A stretch of 64,000 bases of DNA from Chitinophaga eiseniae (GCF_012641265.1 NZ_JABAHZ010000001.1:930001-994000), one strand, 5' to 3'; counted from the stretch's first letter, positions 1 through 8,702 are shown. The notes: generated from the letters alone by a model not told the origin. Translations and numbers: made by a program.

Positions 1-1736
1 AGGAAGATGGGCCGGTTTTCCAGCCAACATTGCAGGAGCGCCAGGCGCTTGGTTTGACCACGGGATAAATTGAGGGTGCTGAAAGTATTATTATCTACCG
101 TTACTTTTCCATTGAGCCGGAAGAGACTAATCAGTGCTTCCGTATTTTTTTTGCTGACACCTGTTTCGGTATATACTTTCCTGAATAAATAAAAGTCACT
201 GAATATTACGGAAAAATATTCTCCCAGCTCCCGGCCCGGTACCAGCTTACCATTGATTTTCACTTTCCCCCTGCCTGGTACATATAAGCCGGCCAGCAGC
301 TTGGCCAGCGTTGTCTTTCCGCTACCATTGCCGCCTACCACGAACGTAATTTCTCCTTTCCGGGCTTCAAAATTAAGTGGCCCTACAAAGTATTTTTCGT
401 CCGGCGCCTGTTCGCTACTGTATTCAAACAACACTTCTTCCGCAGTAATGCTATCCACCTCCCGGTTGCTGTATTTTTCGATGACAAAGCTATCCTGTTC
501 TATCAGCTGCCGTATAGCCTCTTCGCTGTTGATGCTATTGGCGCCCATGAATTGTTGTATTCTTTTCCAGGCAACCTTGATGCCTACTACTTCCGGTACT
601 GACTTTACAATCATATTCAGTGGCCCCCATAAGAAAAGGGCCCCCATGATGTAAGCTGTTACCACCTTCATATCGAGGTGGAAGATAGCGGGCAGCAGGA
701 AGCAAGAGATACCGATACTGAGAATAAAAGCCATATCTGACACCATGGTGCGGTTGATATATTTTTTATATGCCTGGTGGATCACCTCATTATAGTTAGT
801 ACAGCTGGTATCCAGTTCCTGCCGGTAATCCCGCCTTTTGACCTGGTGCATGATCAGCTCGCGAAATCCGTTGGAGAGGCCGAGTAGCTGGTCCATATAC
901 ACCTCCCTGAGTTCAGATGCCCGGTGAAAATGCTTCGCTGTTTTAATGCCCATGCTGTAGTGGATGGAAAGAATAACCGCCAACACCACAAAGAGCAGTA
1001 ATACCGCCCAGGGATTGATGGTAAGAAGGTAGATGAGCACCAGTATGACGGTGATCCCCGCGGTATACAGGTTTACTGCATTGTTGCAAAAAACAGTGAT
1101 CCGTTCAATATCTTCGTTCAATACGGCGAACAGGCTACCCTTTCGTATTTTTTCAAAATCGCGGAAAGAGGTATTGAATACTTTGCTGATGATGAGTTTA
1201 TTGAGATCGAGGATAACGGTTTTGGAGATATCCAGCACCTGCTCCTTAATGATTTTGTTGGTAGTAACGTACAGGTACACACACAGGACAAAATAAAATA
1301 CGAGATAATAAAGTTTATCTCCATTGCTATTGAGGTACGTAGTAATAATGAAGATAATGCCGGCATTGGCCATGCTGGGCAGCAGGCTGATAAAAACCAG
1401 TTTGGCGCCGGGGTTATAGTATTTATTGCGATGAGGGAAAAAGTGTCCAGTAAAAAATACCAGGTAACTGAATATCAATGAGCCGGCTGCCCATAATTCA
1501 AGTGGAACAGTCGCTTCCTTAGATGCCGTGGGCGTCATCACCTGTGGTAGCAGGTAAATGCCCGCCAGCAAGGGCAATAGGAAAAGCAGCCCTGCCAGGA
1601 AGGTACCGGGCCAGCGAAAGTTTTTGAAGCTGCGTTGTTGCCGGATCACTCCTGTCACAATAAACCCCAGGTAGGCCACGGCTGCCGTGGTCAGGAAAAT
1701 GGTGATGCCTGTCAAAATCAATGATGCTTTATTCAT
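1..1736 (-). CDS. Cyclic-peptide-type ABC exporter, TMD-NBD fusion (partial, C-terminus cut by window edge)
   Basis: Half-size ABC exporter of the SyrD/PvdE (cyclic peptide export) type, expected in the inner membrane and likely to move the finished product out of the cytoplasm. My translation from the ATG at 1734-1736 gives a hydrophobic N-terminus (MNKASLILTGITIFL...) with several membrane segments over about the first 330 residues. A nucleotide-binding domain follows with Walker A GGNGSGKTT (about plus-strand 320-350) and a C-loop LNLSRGQ (about 50-75). The window ends just after the segment ENRPIF, where Walker B would begin, so roughly the last 60-80 residues are missing. The start codon overlaps the stop of the acyl-CoA dehydrogenase gene (ATGA), so the two are probably translationally coupled. 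It is the last visible gene of the biosynthetic transcription unit. An outer-membrane partner is not seen. Confidence 0.85.
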   Translation of the reverse strand, partial: MNKASLILTGITIFLTTAAVAYLGFIVTGVIRQQRSFKNFRWPGTFLAGLLFLLPLLAGIYLLPQVMTPTASKEATVPLELWAAGSLIFSYLVFFTGHFFPHRNKYYNPGAKLVFISLLPSMANAGIIFIITTYLNSNGDKLYYLVFYFVLCVYLYVTTNKIIKEQVLDISKTVILDLNKLIISKVFNTSFRDFEKIRKGSLFAVLNEDIERITVFCNNAVNLYTAGITVILVLIYLLTINPWAVLLLFVVLAVILSIHYSMGIKTAKHFHRASELREVYMDQLLGLSNGFRELIMHQVKRRDYRQELDTSCTNYNEVIHQAYKKYINRTMVSDMAFILSIGISCFLLPAIFHLDMKVVTAYIMGALFLWGPLNMIVKSVPEVVGIKVAWKRIQQFMGANSINSEEAIRQLIEQDSFVIEKYSNREVDSITAEEVLFEYSSEQAPDEKYFVGPLNFEARKGEITFVVGGNGSGKTTLAKLLAGLYVPGRGKVKINGKLVPGRELGEYFSVIFSDFYLFRKVYTETGVSKKNTEALISLFRLNGKVTVDNNTFSTLNLSRGQTKRLALLQCWLENRPIF

Positions 1737-2872
1737 GTGGATGGTATGTAGTATTTTTTCAATGCAAATCCGGCAATAATTCCTTCCATTACCTGTGAGG
1801 TGCCTTCAATGATTTCGAGGATTTTGGCTTCCCTGAAGAGTCTTTCTACAGGATACACATTGTAGCAGCCATTGCCGCCAAATAACTGCACGGCGTCGGT
1901 AGCGATTTCCATGGCAGTTTTGGAGGTGTAATATTTAGCGATAATAGTTTCCATCGTAGCATCCGGATCCCGTTGCTGACGTGCCTCGCCTGCTTTCCGG
2001 CAAAGGTTGCTGCCGGCATGTACCTTTACGGTAGCCGTAGCAATCAACTGCTGGATAGCGCCCAGCTGACCAAGTTTCTGGCCAAACTGGGACCGGGTTC
2101 TGGCATAGCTGACCATATTATCCAATGCTTCCTGTGCGATGGCTTGTCCTGCCCAGGCAATGCTATAGCGGCCATAATCCATGGCTGCGTTGACGATATG
2201 TGTAAACCCATTTCCTTCTTTGCCCAAAATATGGGCAGGTGTAACCCGTGTATCCGTAAACGTTATTTCCGCCACGTGGCCGGCCCTGTTGCCCAACAGT
2301 CCGGTCATAGGCGTGGTGGTTACCGTGTGATCCCGTTCTGTAATGAAGGCGGTGATACGGCCGTTGTTGGTAGCCAGTACGATAAAGAAATCGGCGATGC
2401 CGCCCAATGATATCCATTTCTTCTGTCCCCGGATCAGGTAATCGCTGCCTGATTTGCGGTAGCTGGTTTGAATACCTGCGGCATCGCTGCCATGCTCTGG
2501 TTCCGTGAGTGCAAAGGCGCCTATTTTCTCGCCGGAGGCGATCAGGGGCAGCCAATGGGCCTTCTGTTCTTCTGTGCCAAAACGTAAAATGGTTTCGCCT
2601 ACCAGCGAAGTATGTACGGTGAGCACCGACCTGGTAGCACAACAGGCTTTTCCTATCAGCGCTGTCAGCTTTCCATAGGCCAGGCAGTCCAGGCCCAGGC
2701 CGCCGTATGCCGGCGGCAACACGGCTCCCAGCAGTCCGATCTCCCCCATGCGTGTAATGAGGCGCCGGGGAATGCCGGGTATTTCTTCGAAGTGGGTAGC
2801 AAAAGGCCGGATCTCTTCTGCTGCAAAGCGGGCTACCGCTGCTTCGAGCGTAAGGGTAGCGTTACCTGGCAT
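1733..2872 (-). CDS. Acyl-CoA dehydrogenase family protein of hydroxymalonyl-ACP synthesis (FkbI/ZmaE-like)
   Basis: FAD-dependent acyl-CoA dehydrogenase, 379 residues, the normal length for the family. Visible family marks are FALTEPEHGSDA in the middle (substrate/FAD contact region), KKWISLGG after it, and EIIEGTSQVMEG near the C-terminus, which carries the usual catalytic-base Glu region. Its neighbours are an ACP, an FkbH-like protein and a 3-hydroxyacyl-CoA dehydrogenase. That four-gene set is known from FK520 (FkbG-K, with a methyltransferase) and zwittermicin (hydroxymalonyl-ACP). In that pathway the dehydrogenase helps oxidise the C3 of glyceryl-ACP toward the carboxylate. It overlaps the upstream ACP gene by 11 nt and the downstream exporter by 4 nt. 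The role is inferred from context, because the fold alone would also fit beta-oxidation. Confidence 0.88.
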   Translation of the reverse strand: MPGNATLTLEAAVARFAAEEIRPFATHFEEIPGIPRRLITRMGEIGLLGAVLPPAYGGLGLDCLAYGKLTALIGKACCATRSVLTVHTSLVGETILRFGTEEQKAHWLPLIASGEKIGAFALTEPEHGSDAAGIQTSYRKSGSDYLIRGQKKWISLGGIADFFIVLATNNGRITAFITERDHTVTTTPMTGLLGNRAGHVAEITFTDTRVTPAHILGKEGNGFTHIVNAAMDYGRYSIAWAGQAIAQEALDNMVSYARTRSQFGQKLGQLGAIQQLIATATVKVHAGSNLCRKAGEARQQRDPDATMETIIAKYYTSKTAMEIATDAVQLFGGNGCYNVYPVERLFREAKILEIIEGTSQVMEGIIAGFALKKYYIPST

Positions 2873-3122
2873 GGAGCAGTAGTAGTTTACGGGTGACCAG
2901 TTGCTCCATGTTACTAACAGAGCTGAAGTTGGCGATATCTATTTCGCTGTTCTCAATGGTGATATTAAATTCCTGCTCGGCAAAGTTGAGCAGCTGCATG
3001 GCAAACAGGGAGTTGACAAAGCCCTTTTCGAAGATATTATCTGTATCTGCGAGTACAATATCATCTTCCCATACTGACATATTCTTTACGATAAAGGCCC
3101 TGATTTTATCTTTTACTTCCAT
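2862..3122 (-). CDS. Discrete acyl carrier protein for the glyceryl/hydroxymalonyl extender (FkbJ/ZmaD-like)
   Basis: Small acidic protein of 86 residues with a carrier-protein fold. The segment EKGFVNSLFAMQLL holds the probable phosphopantetheine Ser in the sequence G-F-V-N-S-L, where the usual D-S-L is N-S-L, as in other FkbJ-type ACPs. It would carry the glyceryl group delivered by the FkbH-like enzyme and then be presented, oxidised to hydroxymalonate, to a PKS acyltransferase domain. It lies between the FkbH-like gene (11 nt upstream) and the acyl-CoA dehydrogenase (11 nt overlap), the typical order of this sub-operon. It is unlikely to be the fatty-acid ACP, given its location and the unusual Ser context. 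Confidence 0.85.
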   Translation of the reverse strand: MEVKDKIRAFIVKNMSVWEDDIVLADTDNIFEKGFVNSLFAMQLLNFAEQEFNITIENSEIDIANFSSVSNMEQLVTRKLLLLHAR

Positions 3123-3133
3123 GGTGCAAGCGT

Positions 3134-4168
3134 TTAGTATTGAGTAAGAATTTTAATGTAGGTTGGGTTTTGCCGGATATTTTCGAGGGAATGCGACAGC
3201 AGGGAGCAGTCGCCCCGCTGTTGCCCGGTTTCTGTAAATCCGCCCATTTTAAAGGCCATATACATCATCCGGTTGCGCCCTGTATCGCGGAATCCGGCGG
3301 TCATAGTTTTACCACGGGAACGGGCCTGTTCCAATATATAATTCAGCATTACCGTGCCGATTCCCCTGGACATTACCCGGCAGGAATACAGCATCATTTC
3401 CAGGTGCCAGTTGTGCGCGGAGATATGCAGCAGCACCAGGCCTATTTTGCCGTAGGAGCCGAACTTGTCTTTGAATTCGCATACCCACAGCAGGTGATCG
3501 GGAGAAGTCAGTATCTGTTCCAATTCCGCGTAGCTGTACGTTTTCCCGGTGGCGTTGAGCTGGTTTGTACGCAGCGTTAATTCTTCTGCACGGGCCAGGT
3601 CATGCACCGTGGCGGACGTGATATACAGTTCCATATTCAGCCCGGCGAGGAATGAATCCGACGGGCCCTGGAAATTTTCTTCTTCCTCTTTCCGCTGTAT
3701 TTCTTCCTGGTACATTTTCCGCCGCCGGCGGGCATCTTCCGTGACCTGCGGTGGGTTAAAGCAGTCGTAGTGCGCCAGCTGCCCATATTCGGCCGCGTCG
3801 AGGCAATATACCTCCGGGAACACGCTGTTCACCTCTTCGCGCTCAAAGGGCTGATCATCTATAAAAGCAATGGCATCGATGCCGATATTAAGTTGCTTGC
3901 GGATATTGTTGATAGAAGCGGATTTGGCATTCCAGTGTATTTCCGGGTACAGGAAATACTGGTCAATACCAAAATGTTTTAACCGGGTCATGGCATCCTC
4001 ATAGCTGTTCTTACTGGCAATAGAATGTACGATGCCTTTTTCATCCAGCTCGCGGATCACCTCCACTACCCTGTCTTTCAGGGTTACTTCTTCCGATTCG
4101 AGCAGTGTGCCGTTCCAGAGCGTATTATCAAGATCCCATACCAGGCATTTGATCGTTTTTCCTTTCAT
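3134..4168 (-). CDS. FkbH-like HAD-family glyceryl transferase/phosphatase
   Basis: HAD-superfamily protein of the FkbH/OzmB type, 344 residues. The N-terminal HAD motif is VWDLDNTLWNG (Asp12 and Asp14), and a second acidic motif IAFIDDQPFEREEV follows near residue 105. The C-terminal half resembles the GNAT-like domain of this family (MMLYSCRVMSRGIG). FkbH enzymes take the glyceryl group from 1,3-bisphosphoglycerate, dephosphorylate it and load it on a discrete ACP, the first committed step toward hydroxy- or methoxymalonyl-ACP. The ACP gene follows after 11 nt and the 3-hydroxyacyl-CoA dehydrogenase precedes it by 11 nt, which supports this role. Confidence 0.92.
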   Translation of the reverse strand: MKGKTIKCLVWDLDNTLWNGTLLESEEVTLKDRVVEVIRELDEKGIVHSIASKNSYEDAMTRLKHFGIDQYFLYPEIHWNAKSASINNIRKQLNIGIDAIAFIDDQPFEREEVNSVFPEVYCLDAAEYGQLAHYDCFNPPQVTEDARRRRKMYQEEIQRKEEEENFQGPSDSFLAGLNMELYITSATVHDLARAEELTLRTNQLNATGKTYSYAELEQILTSPDHLLWVCEFKDKFGSYGKIGLVLLHISAHNWHLEMMLYSCRVMSRGIGTVMLNYILEQARSRGKTMTAGFRDTGRNRMMYMAFKMGGFTETGQQRGDCSLLSHSLENIRQNPTYIKILTQY

Positions 4169-4179
4169 AACAGGTTGTA

Positions 4180-5034
4180 TTAATCATAGACAAAAAAGCC
4201 TTTTCCACTTTTACGCCCCAGCAGTCCTCCCTGTACCATTTTATGAAGCAGCGGACAGCAGCGGAATTTAGGGTCCTGGAAGCTATCATACAGGATATTC
4301 AGCGAGTTGACTACCGTATCGAGGCCAATCAGGTCGGCCGTTTCCAGGGGCCCCATCGCATGGCCGTATCCTTTTCTGAAGATGAGATCCACATCTTTCG
4401 GGCTTGCCACTTTCTCCTGTACCAGGAAAGCTGCTTCGTTCATCAGCAAGTGTGATAACCGGTTGGCAACAAAGCCGGGGGCATCTTCCACTACTACGGC
4501 CCTTTTATGTATGGATTGCAGGAAGGACAGCGTCCATTGTATATTTTCGTCTGTCGTATGTAATCCGCGCACTACTTCTACCAGTTCCTTGCTGTATACC
4601 GGGTTCATAAAATGCCAGCCCGCTACCCTGCCCGGATCAGGTAGCAGCGCGGCAATGCCGGTAATGGCAATACAGCTGGTATTCACCGCGTATCGTGTAT
4701 GCGCCGGGCAGATAGCAGCCAGGCGCTGATAGAGTTGTTTTTTCAGTTCCCAATGTTCCGGGATATTTTCGATCACCAGGTCTACCTCTTCTAATAAGCG
4801 CTCTTCCAGGGTGCAGGTAATCCGGTCGGCATAATGATCATCTATGGGAGTAAGTGCTGATTTACTCAGCATTTTCAGCATTCTTGCATCTGACTTTATT
4901 CGCCGGGTAGCAGCTTCCAATACAACAGTGCTGATATCTTTCAGTACAACGGTATAGCCATGCATAGCCAATGTGAGCGCCACCTGGCTGCCCATCGTAC
5001 CTGCTCCTATTACAGCAATTTTATTTACCATCAT
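4180..5034 (-). CDS. 3-hydroxyacyl-CoA dehydrogenase family protein (FkbK/ZmaG-like)
   Basis: NAD-dependent 3-hydroxyacyl-CoA dehydrogenase fold, 284 residues. The dinucleotide-binding motif IAVIGAGTMGSQVA is at residues 6-19. The catalytic region includes AVNTSCIAI and GWHFMNPV, and the C-terminal domain has RKGYGHAMGPLETADLIGLD. In the glyceryl-ACP pathway this enzyme oxidises the C3 hydroxyl. It sits 11 nt upstream of the FkbH-like gene and 10 nt downstream of the dioxygenase gene. It starts with two Met codons (MMVNK); either could be used. A generic beta-oxidation role is possible from sequence alone, but the neighbours argue for extender-unit synthesis. Confidence 0.88.
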   Translation of the reverse strand: MMVNKIAVIGAGTMGSQVALTLAMHGYTVVLKDISTVVLEAATRRIKSDARMLKMLSKSALTPIDDHYADRITCTLEERLLEEVDLVIENIPEHWELKKQLYQRLAAICPAHTRYAVNTSCIAITGIAALLPDPGRVAGWHFMNPVYSKELVEVVRGLHTTDENIQWTLSFLQSIHKRAVVVEDAPGFVANRLSHLLMNEAAFLVQEKVASPKDVDLIFRKGYGHAMGPLETADLIGLDTVVNSLNILYDSFQDPKFRCCPLLHKMVQGGLLGRKSGKGFFVYD

Positions 5035-5044
5035 GGAGATTTAT

Positions 5045-5869
5045 TTATAAGGTATTGCCTATGCGGAGGAAGTTGTCGGGTACCGGCGACAAGGGGGTAA
5101 AGTCGCGATTGCTCAGGAAAGTAGGACGTTCCTTTTCCACGGTCGTCAATGTATTTTCAATACTGTTGTAGGTAATAATCAGTACCCGCCTATCGAGCGG
5201 TGACAGGTTGCAGTTGGATGCATGAAATATATTACCGTGAAACACCAGTGCTGTACCGGGTTTGCCGGTAGCGGCGAAAATACCGCGTTGCCGGAACCAT
5301 TGGCTTAATACTTTCCGTTCAATGGTGTATTCCAGGTTGGCGCTCAGCGACGAGGTATAGGCCGGAGCGCCATCGATGCCTACTGTTGTTTTCTTCTCAA
5401 AATCTACCATCCCTAATTCATGTGTACCCGGTATCACGTAAAGGGGGCCGTTGAAATCTGTGACTTCATCCAGGAAGATCATGACAGAAAGTACCCGGGG
5501 TACAGGCATGCCATCATACAGGTGCCAGTAAGGAAAATCCTGGTGCCACTCCCACCATTCCCCATCAAATGCCTGTTTGATATTGATCTTTGTTTGATGG
5601 ATATATACATCGCTGCTAAGCAGGGATCGGGCAATATTGATCAGGCGCTCCACGCGGAACAGTTCTTCAAACACCACATTGATTTCATGCAGCCCGTATA
5701 CGGAGCGTACCTGGCCGTTCTTTTCCTTTACCACGTGGGGTGTTTCGCTGGCCATCAGCATGGGTAGCTGATGGAGTATAAAGGATACTTCTTCTTCAGA
5801 AAAAAGTGATTCCAGCATCAGGTATCCATCTTCCCGGAATGCTGTTTCCATTGATTTTGTCATTTTCAT
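5045..5869 (-). CDS. Phytanoyl-CoA dioxygenase (PhyH)-like Fe(II)/2-oxoglutarate oxygenase
   Basis: Non-haem iron, 2-oxoglutarate-dependent oxygenase of the PhyH family, 274 residues. The facial triad can be read directly: His109-x-Asp111 in EWHQDFPYWH and a distal His216 in FHGNIFHASNC, followed by an Arg pair around 227-228 that would hold 2-oxoglutarate. The HxD motif, rather than HxG/HxA, indicates a hydroxylase and argues against a halogenase of the SyrB2 type. In this operon it probably hydroxylates a carrier-bound amino acid or the released product; the substrate cannot be told from sequence. It lies 30 nt downstream of the secreted hydrolase gene and 10 nt upstream of the 3-hydroxyacyl-CoA dehydrogenase gene. 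Confidence 0.85.
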   Translation of the reverse strand: MKMTKSMETAFREDGYLMLESLFSEEEVSFILHQLPMLMASETPHVVKEKNGQVRSVYGLHEINVVFEELFRVERLINIARSLLSSDVYIHQTKINIKQAFDGEWWEWHQDFPYWHLYDGMPVPRVLSVMIFLDEVTDFNGPLYVIPGTHELGMVDFEKKTTVGIDGAPAYTSSLSANLEYTIERKVLSQWFRQRGIFAATGKPGTALVFHGNIFHASNCNLSPLDRRVLIITYNSIENTLTTVEKERPTFLSNRDFTPLSPVPDNFLRIGNTL

Positions 5870-5899
5870 ACAAAAGGGGTTTAATGGCGTGGATAATAG

Positions 5900-6949
5900 T
5901 CAGGCAGCCTTTCCTACAATCAGTTTTTTCCGGAGCTGTTTCATGATCTTTAGTCCTCCCTTGCAGTTGGTGAAATATACCATCCCGGTTTTGCCGCCTT
6001 TCAGTATCTCCATATAACATTCGAAATAGGGATCTGCCCCAAAGTGGTTGATGACCGTACCTTCCGGCGTATCTTTAATGCCAAATCCGAGCCCCCAGGT
6101 GTCTGCATGAATGGCGCGGTCTGTTACTTTCACCTGTGGCTTTTCCATTTCGTCGAGTGTTTTTTCTGATACTCCATTATGTTGTATCACGGCCTGCAGG
6201 AAATGGATATAGTCAACTGCGGTGGTATGCAATCCTGATGCTACCGAGGTTTCCTTGGGTTTCCATTTTTTATGCGGTACTTCAGAGCGGTCATGCCCGG
6301 TTACCGCCATGGAGTCCATCACACTGTTCCACTTATAATAGCTATGTGTCATGCCCAGTGGCACAAACACTGTTTGGCGTATATAATCTTCCGAATCCTC
6401 TCCTGTTATCTTTTTTACCACATGGCTCAGGTATTCGTAACCTTCGCCGGAGTAAGAGAACCGTTCTCCTGGTGTGAACTTGATATTGAGTTTACCGTCT
6501 TTATTATTCTCCCGCCAGTTGGGAAACCCCGAAGTATGCGACAATACCATGCGGGCGGTAATGAGTTTATAACGATCGTCGTATTTAATATCATCGTATT
6601 CCAGGTATTTATAAAGGGGGGTATCCAATGCAATTTTTCCCTGGTCTACCAATTTGGCAAACGCGAAGGCGAATATAGGTTTGGAAAGAGAGGCGGCTTC
6701 AAAGATCGCATTGGTATCAATCGTCTTTCCCTGGGTGGTATTGCCAACGCCAAAGGCACGGTTATAGACTACTTGTCCGTTATTGATAATGGCAATTGAC
6801 AGGCCGGGGATCTTATAGTGTTTCATTTTTTCCTGGATGAAGTCATCCACTTCAACCGGGGAAATGGATTGCCCTTTGAGGGTGATGATCTGTGCCCTTG
6901 CGGAGGTTTGCAGCAGGAGCAGGAAACTGAGTAAGAAAAGATTTTTCAT
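5900..6949 (-). CDS. Secreted serine hydrolase of the class C beta-lactamase / S12 peptidase family
   Basis: Beta-lactamase/PBP-fold hydrolase, 349 residues. It begins with a clear signal peptide (hydrophobic run LFLLSFLLLLQTS, likely cut after SARA near residue 19), so it should act in the periplasm. The catalytic S-x-x-K motif is Ser87-Leu-Ser-Lys90 in EAASLSKP, and the second motif is Tyr166-Ser-Gly. No C-terminal membrane helices are evident, unlike ClbP or ZmaM. Family members include beta-lactamases, D-amino peptidases and esterases. Sitting inside the biosynthetic operon (34 nt after the SyrP-like gene, 30 nt before the PhyH gene), it may mature an exported precursor or protect the producer. 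Which of these applies is not decidable here. Confidence 0.85.
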   Translation of the reverse strand: MKNLFLLSFLLLLQTSARAQIITLKGQSISPVEVDDFIQEKMKHYKIPGLSIAIINNGQVVYNRAFGVGNTTQGKTIDTNAIFEAASLSKPIFAFAFAKLVDQGKIALDTPLYKYLEYDDIKYDDRYKLITARMVLSHTSGFPNWRENNKDGKLNIKFTPGERFSYSGEGYEYLSHVVKKITGEDSEDYIRQTVFVPLGMTHSYYKWNSVMDSMAVTGHDRSEVPHKKWKPKETSVASGLHTTAVDYIHFLQAVIQHNGVSEKTLDEMEKPQVKVTDRAIHADTWGLGFGIKDTPEGTVINHFGADPYFECYMEILKGGKTGMVYFTNCKGGLKIMKQLRKKLIVGKAA

Positions 6950-6983
6950 AATAATTATCTTGTTAAGGAGATGAATACATAGA

Positions 6984-7958
6984 TTACTGCATCATAGATA
7001 CCAGCACTTCACGTTTGCCGGTAAAGGGTTTCCTGCCATGGCTTACCAGTACATTATCCAGGAGAATAAGGTCGCCTTTATCCCAGGGTCTTACGATGGA
7101 TACACGATCCATGACATCAAGTATATGGGCTACCGTGGTAGCTGATACGGGACTGCCATCGCCAAAGGTGATATAGGTGGGTAATTCCTCTTCCCGTTCG
7201 TACATCTGCATTAAAACATCGTATACATCACGGCCCATGTGGGAAGGGTGAAACTGGTCGATCTGGTTAAACCAGACCATTTCGCGGGTAACCGGATGCG
7301 GGATGATCCCTTTGCTAAACTGCATCAGCTTAATACCGCCATCTTCTTTCCATTCATAGGTCATGTTCCTTTCCCGGCAATATGCCATTACCTGTTCCCG
7401 GTCGTTCATTTCAAACGTATCCTGCCAGGACGGGCCAAAACCAGCGCCACCGTGAAGATTGCGGATATATAGTAATCCCTTGTCCCGGATAGCTGATACC
7501 AGCGACGCATTCATCTGTTTCAACACTTCCCTGCCGTCGGCAATAGGTGTTTCACCACCGGTAGCTGCGGGCGTAATGCAGCAAAAGCAGATCCTGGATG
7601 GCCAGCGGGCGGAATAAGACAGTTCATTGTGCATGGTAATGCTTTTGCCCGCATCATACTCCGTGGACGTATATACGAAATCAGACAGTTTGGTGCGGGG
7701 AGAGTTTCCATCTGCATAGTCGAGGAAGCGCTCGCCCATAGCCGACATAACGGTTTGAAAGTCTTCACGGGTGTTGATATCCACCCCACTGAAAAGGATG
7801 GCCCCATTACATTGCAGCTTAGTGGCAATAAACTCGCGGTTACGGTGATAAAAGTGTATGAGCTCATCGATGCCCGTATGTTGGGGAAAACGGATCCTCA
7901 TCGGAAACAAGGTATCCTCCGAGATATCCGGGCTAAAGGGTAATTTGGTAATTTCCAT
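6984..7958 (-). CDS. TauD/TfdA-family oxygenase, SyrP-like (probable Asp/Asn beta-hydroxylase)
   Basis: Fe(II)/2-oxoglutarate dioxygenase of the TauD/SyrP type, 324 residues. Iron ligands are visible as His110-x-Glu112 in ITMHNELSYS and a distal His307 in LVSHGRKPFTGKRE, with basic residues downstream that would bind 2-oxoglutarate. The segment ATGGETPIADGREV is characteristic of the SyrP subgroup. Known SyrP-type enzymes hydroxylate carrier-bound aspartate at the beta carbon. In this locus no A domain reads as Asp, but one reads as Asn (26424-35858), so Asn is a plausible substrate. It sits 30 nt downstream of the type II thioesterase gene. Confidence 0.85.
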   Translation of the reverse strand: MEITKLPFSPDISEDTLFPMRIRFPQHTGIDELIHFYHRNREFIATKLQCNGAILFSGVDINTREDFQTVMSAMGERFLDYADGNSPRTKLSDFVYTSTEYDAGKSITMHNELSYSARWPSRICFCCITPAATGGETPIADGREVLKQMNASLVSAIRDKGLLYIRNLHGGAGFGPSWQDTFEMNDREQVMAYCRERNMTYEWKEDGGIKLMQFSKGIIPHPVTREMVWFNQIDQFHPSHMGRDVYDVLMQMYEREEELPTYITFGDGSPVSATTVAHILDVMDRVSIVRPWDKGDLILLDNVLVSHGRKPFTGKREVLVSMMQ

Positions 7959-7988
7959 AACAATGATTTAGCAGAGCCGCGCCAGGTA

Positions 7989-8702
7989 TCAGCAGCTCAT
8001 TTGGGTTTGCATGATGGTGTCAGATATAATATCTATGATTTCGCGGGTGTAGTCTTTGATAAAAAAATGTCCGCCTTTGAAGTAGTGTACTTTAAAAACG
8101 CCTTTGGTGTAATATCTCCACTGTTCTACATCGGCGGGTTTCAGTATTTCTTCTTCGCCATAAAAAACGGTAATATTACAGCTCAGCCGCGCCAGCTCTT
8201 TCACTTCAAATGTTTCTGCGAGTCGCATGTCATTGCGGATAACAGGGATGAAAAGACAAGCCAGTTCCGGTGAGCGGAAAAAGTCTTCTGAGATGCCCCC
8301 CATTTCAATCATATTTTTCTGAAACTCTTCGTCGGGCATGCTGAATATCTTCAGTTCCGGCCGTGGTAAATGCAGGGGGCCTTTCCCGGAAATAAATATC
8401 TGTACGGGCATAGGCATGTTTTGTTCACTGATCCGTTTTGTCAGCTCGTATACAATGATACCGCCCATGCTATGTCCGAAGAGCGCATAGGGGCCTGATT
8501 CAAATGCGGGCCGCAGTTTAATCATGATCTCATCCACTATTTCTGCGATGGAGCTGTACAGCGATTCCGTGATACGGCTGCCGCGACCAGCCAATTCAAA
8601 GCAATGCAATTCGAGGTAGTCTGGCAGCAACATTCTCCAGGGATTATAAAATGAGGCAGCGCCGCCGGCGAATGGAAAACAAAACAGTTTAATCTTTTGC
8701 AT
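7989..8702 (-). CDS. Type II thioesterase
   Basis: Alpha/beta-hydrolase of the external (type II) thioesterase family, 237 residues, the usual size. Seen motifs are LFCFPFAGGAASFY at the N-terminus, the nucleophile elbow GHSMGG with Ser78, and GGHFF with the catalytic His near the C-terminus. The usual acid position falls in FYGEEEILKPAD. Such enzymes hydrolyse misprimed or stalled groups from carrier proteins. Because no synthetase in the window ends in a TE domain, this protein could also take part in release, though that is inference. Its start lies 1 nt from the racemase stop, so translational coupling is likely. Confidence 0.92.
   Translation of the reverse strand: MQKIKLFCFPFAGGAASFYNPWRMLLPDYLELHCFELAGRGSRITESLYSSIAEIVDEIMIKLRPAFESGPYALFGHSMGGIIVYELTKRISEQNMPMPVQIFISGKGPLHLPRPELKIFSMPDEEFQKNMIEMGGISEDFFRSPELACLFIPVIRNDMRLAETFEVKELARLSCNITVFYGEEEILKPADVEQWRYYTKGVFKVHYFKGGHFFIKDYTREIIDIISDTIMQTQMSC

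Noticed and set aside
1733..5034. Ordinary fatty acid beta-oxidation genes
   Set aside because: The pairing with an FkbH-like protein and a discrete ACP inside an NRPS/PKS operon fits hydroxymalonyl-ACP synthesis better.
5045..5869. Halogenase of the SyrB2 type
   Set aside because: The iron motif is H-x-D (His109, Asp111), so the carboxylate ligand is present and hydroxylation is expected.
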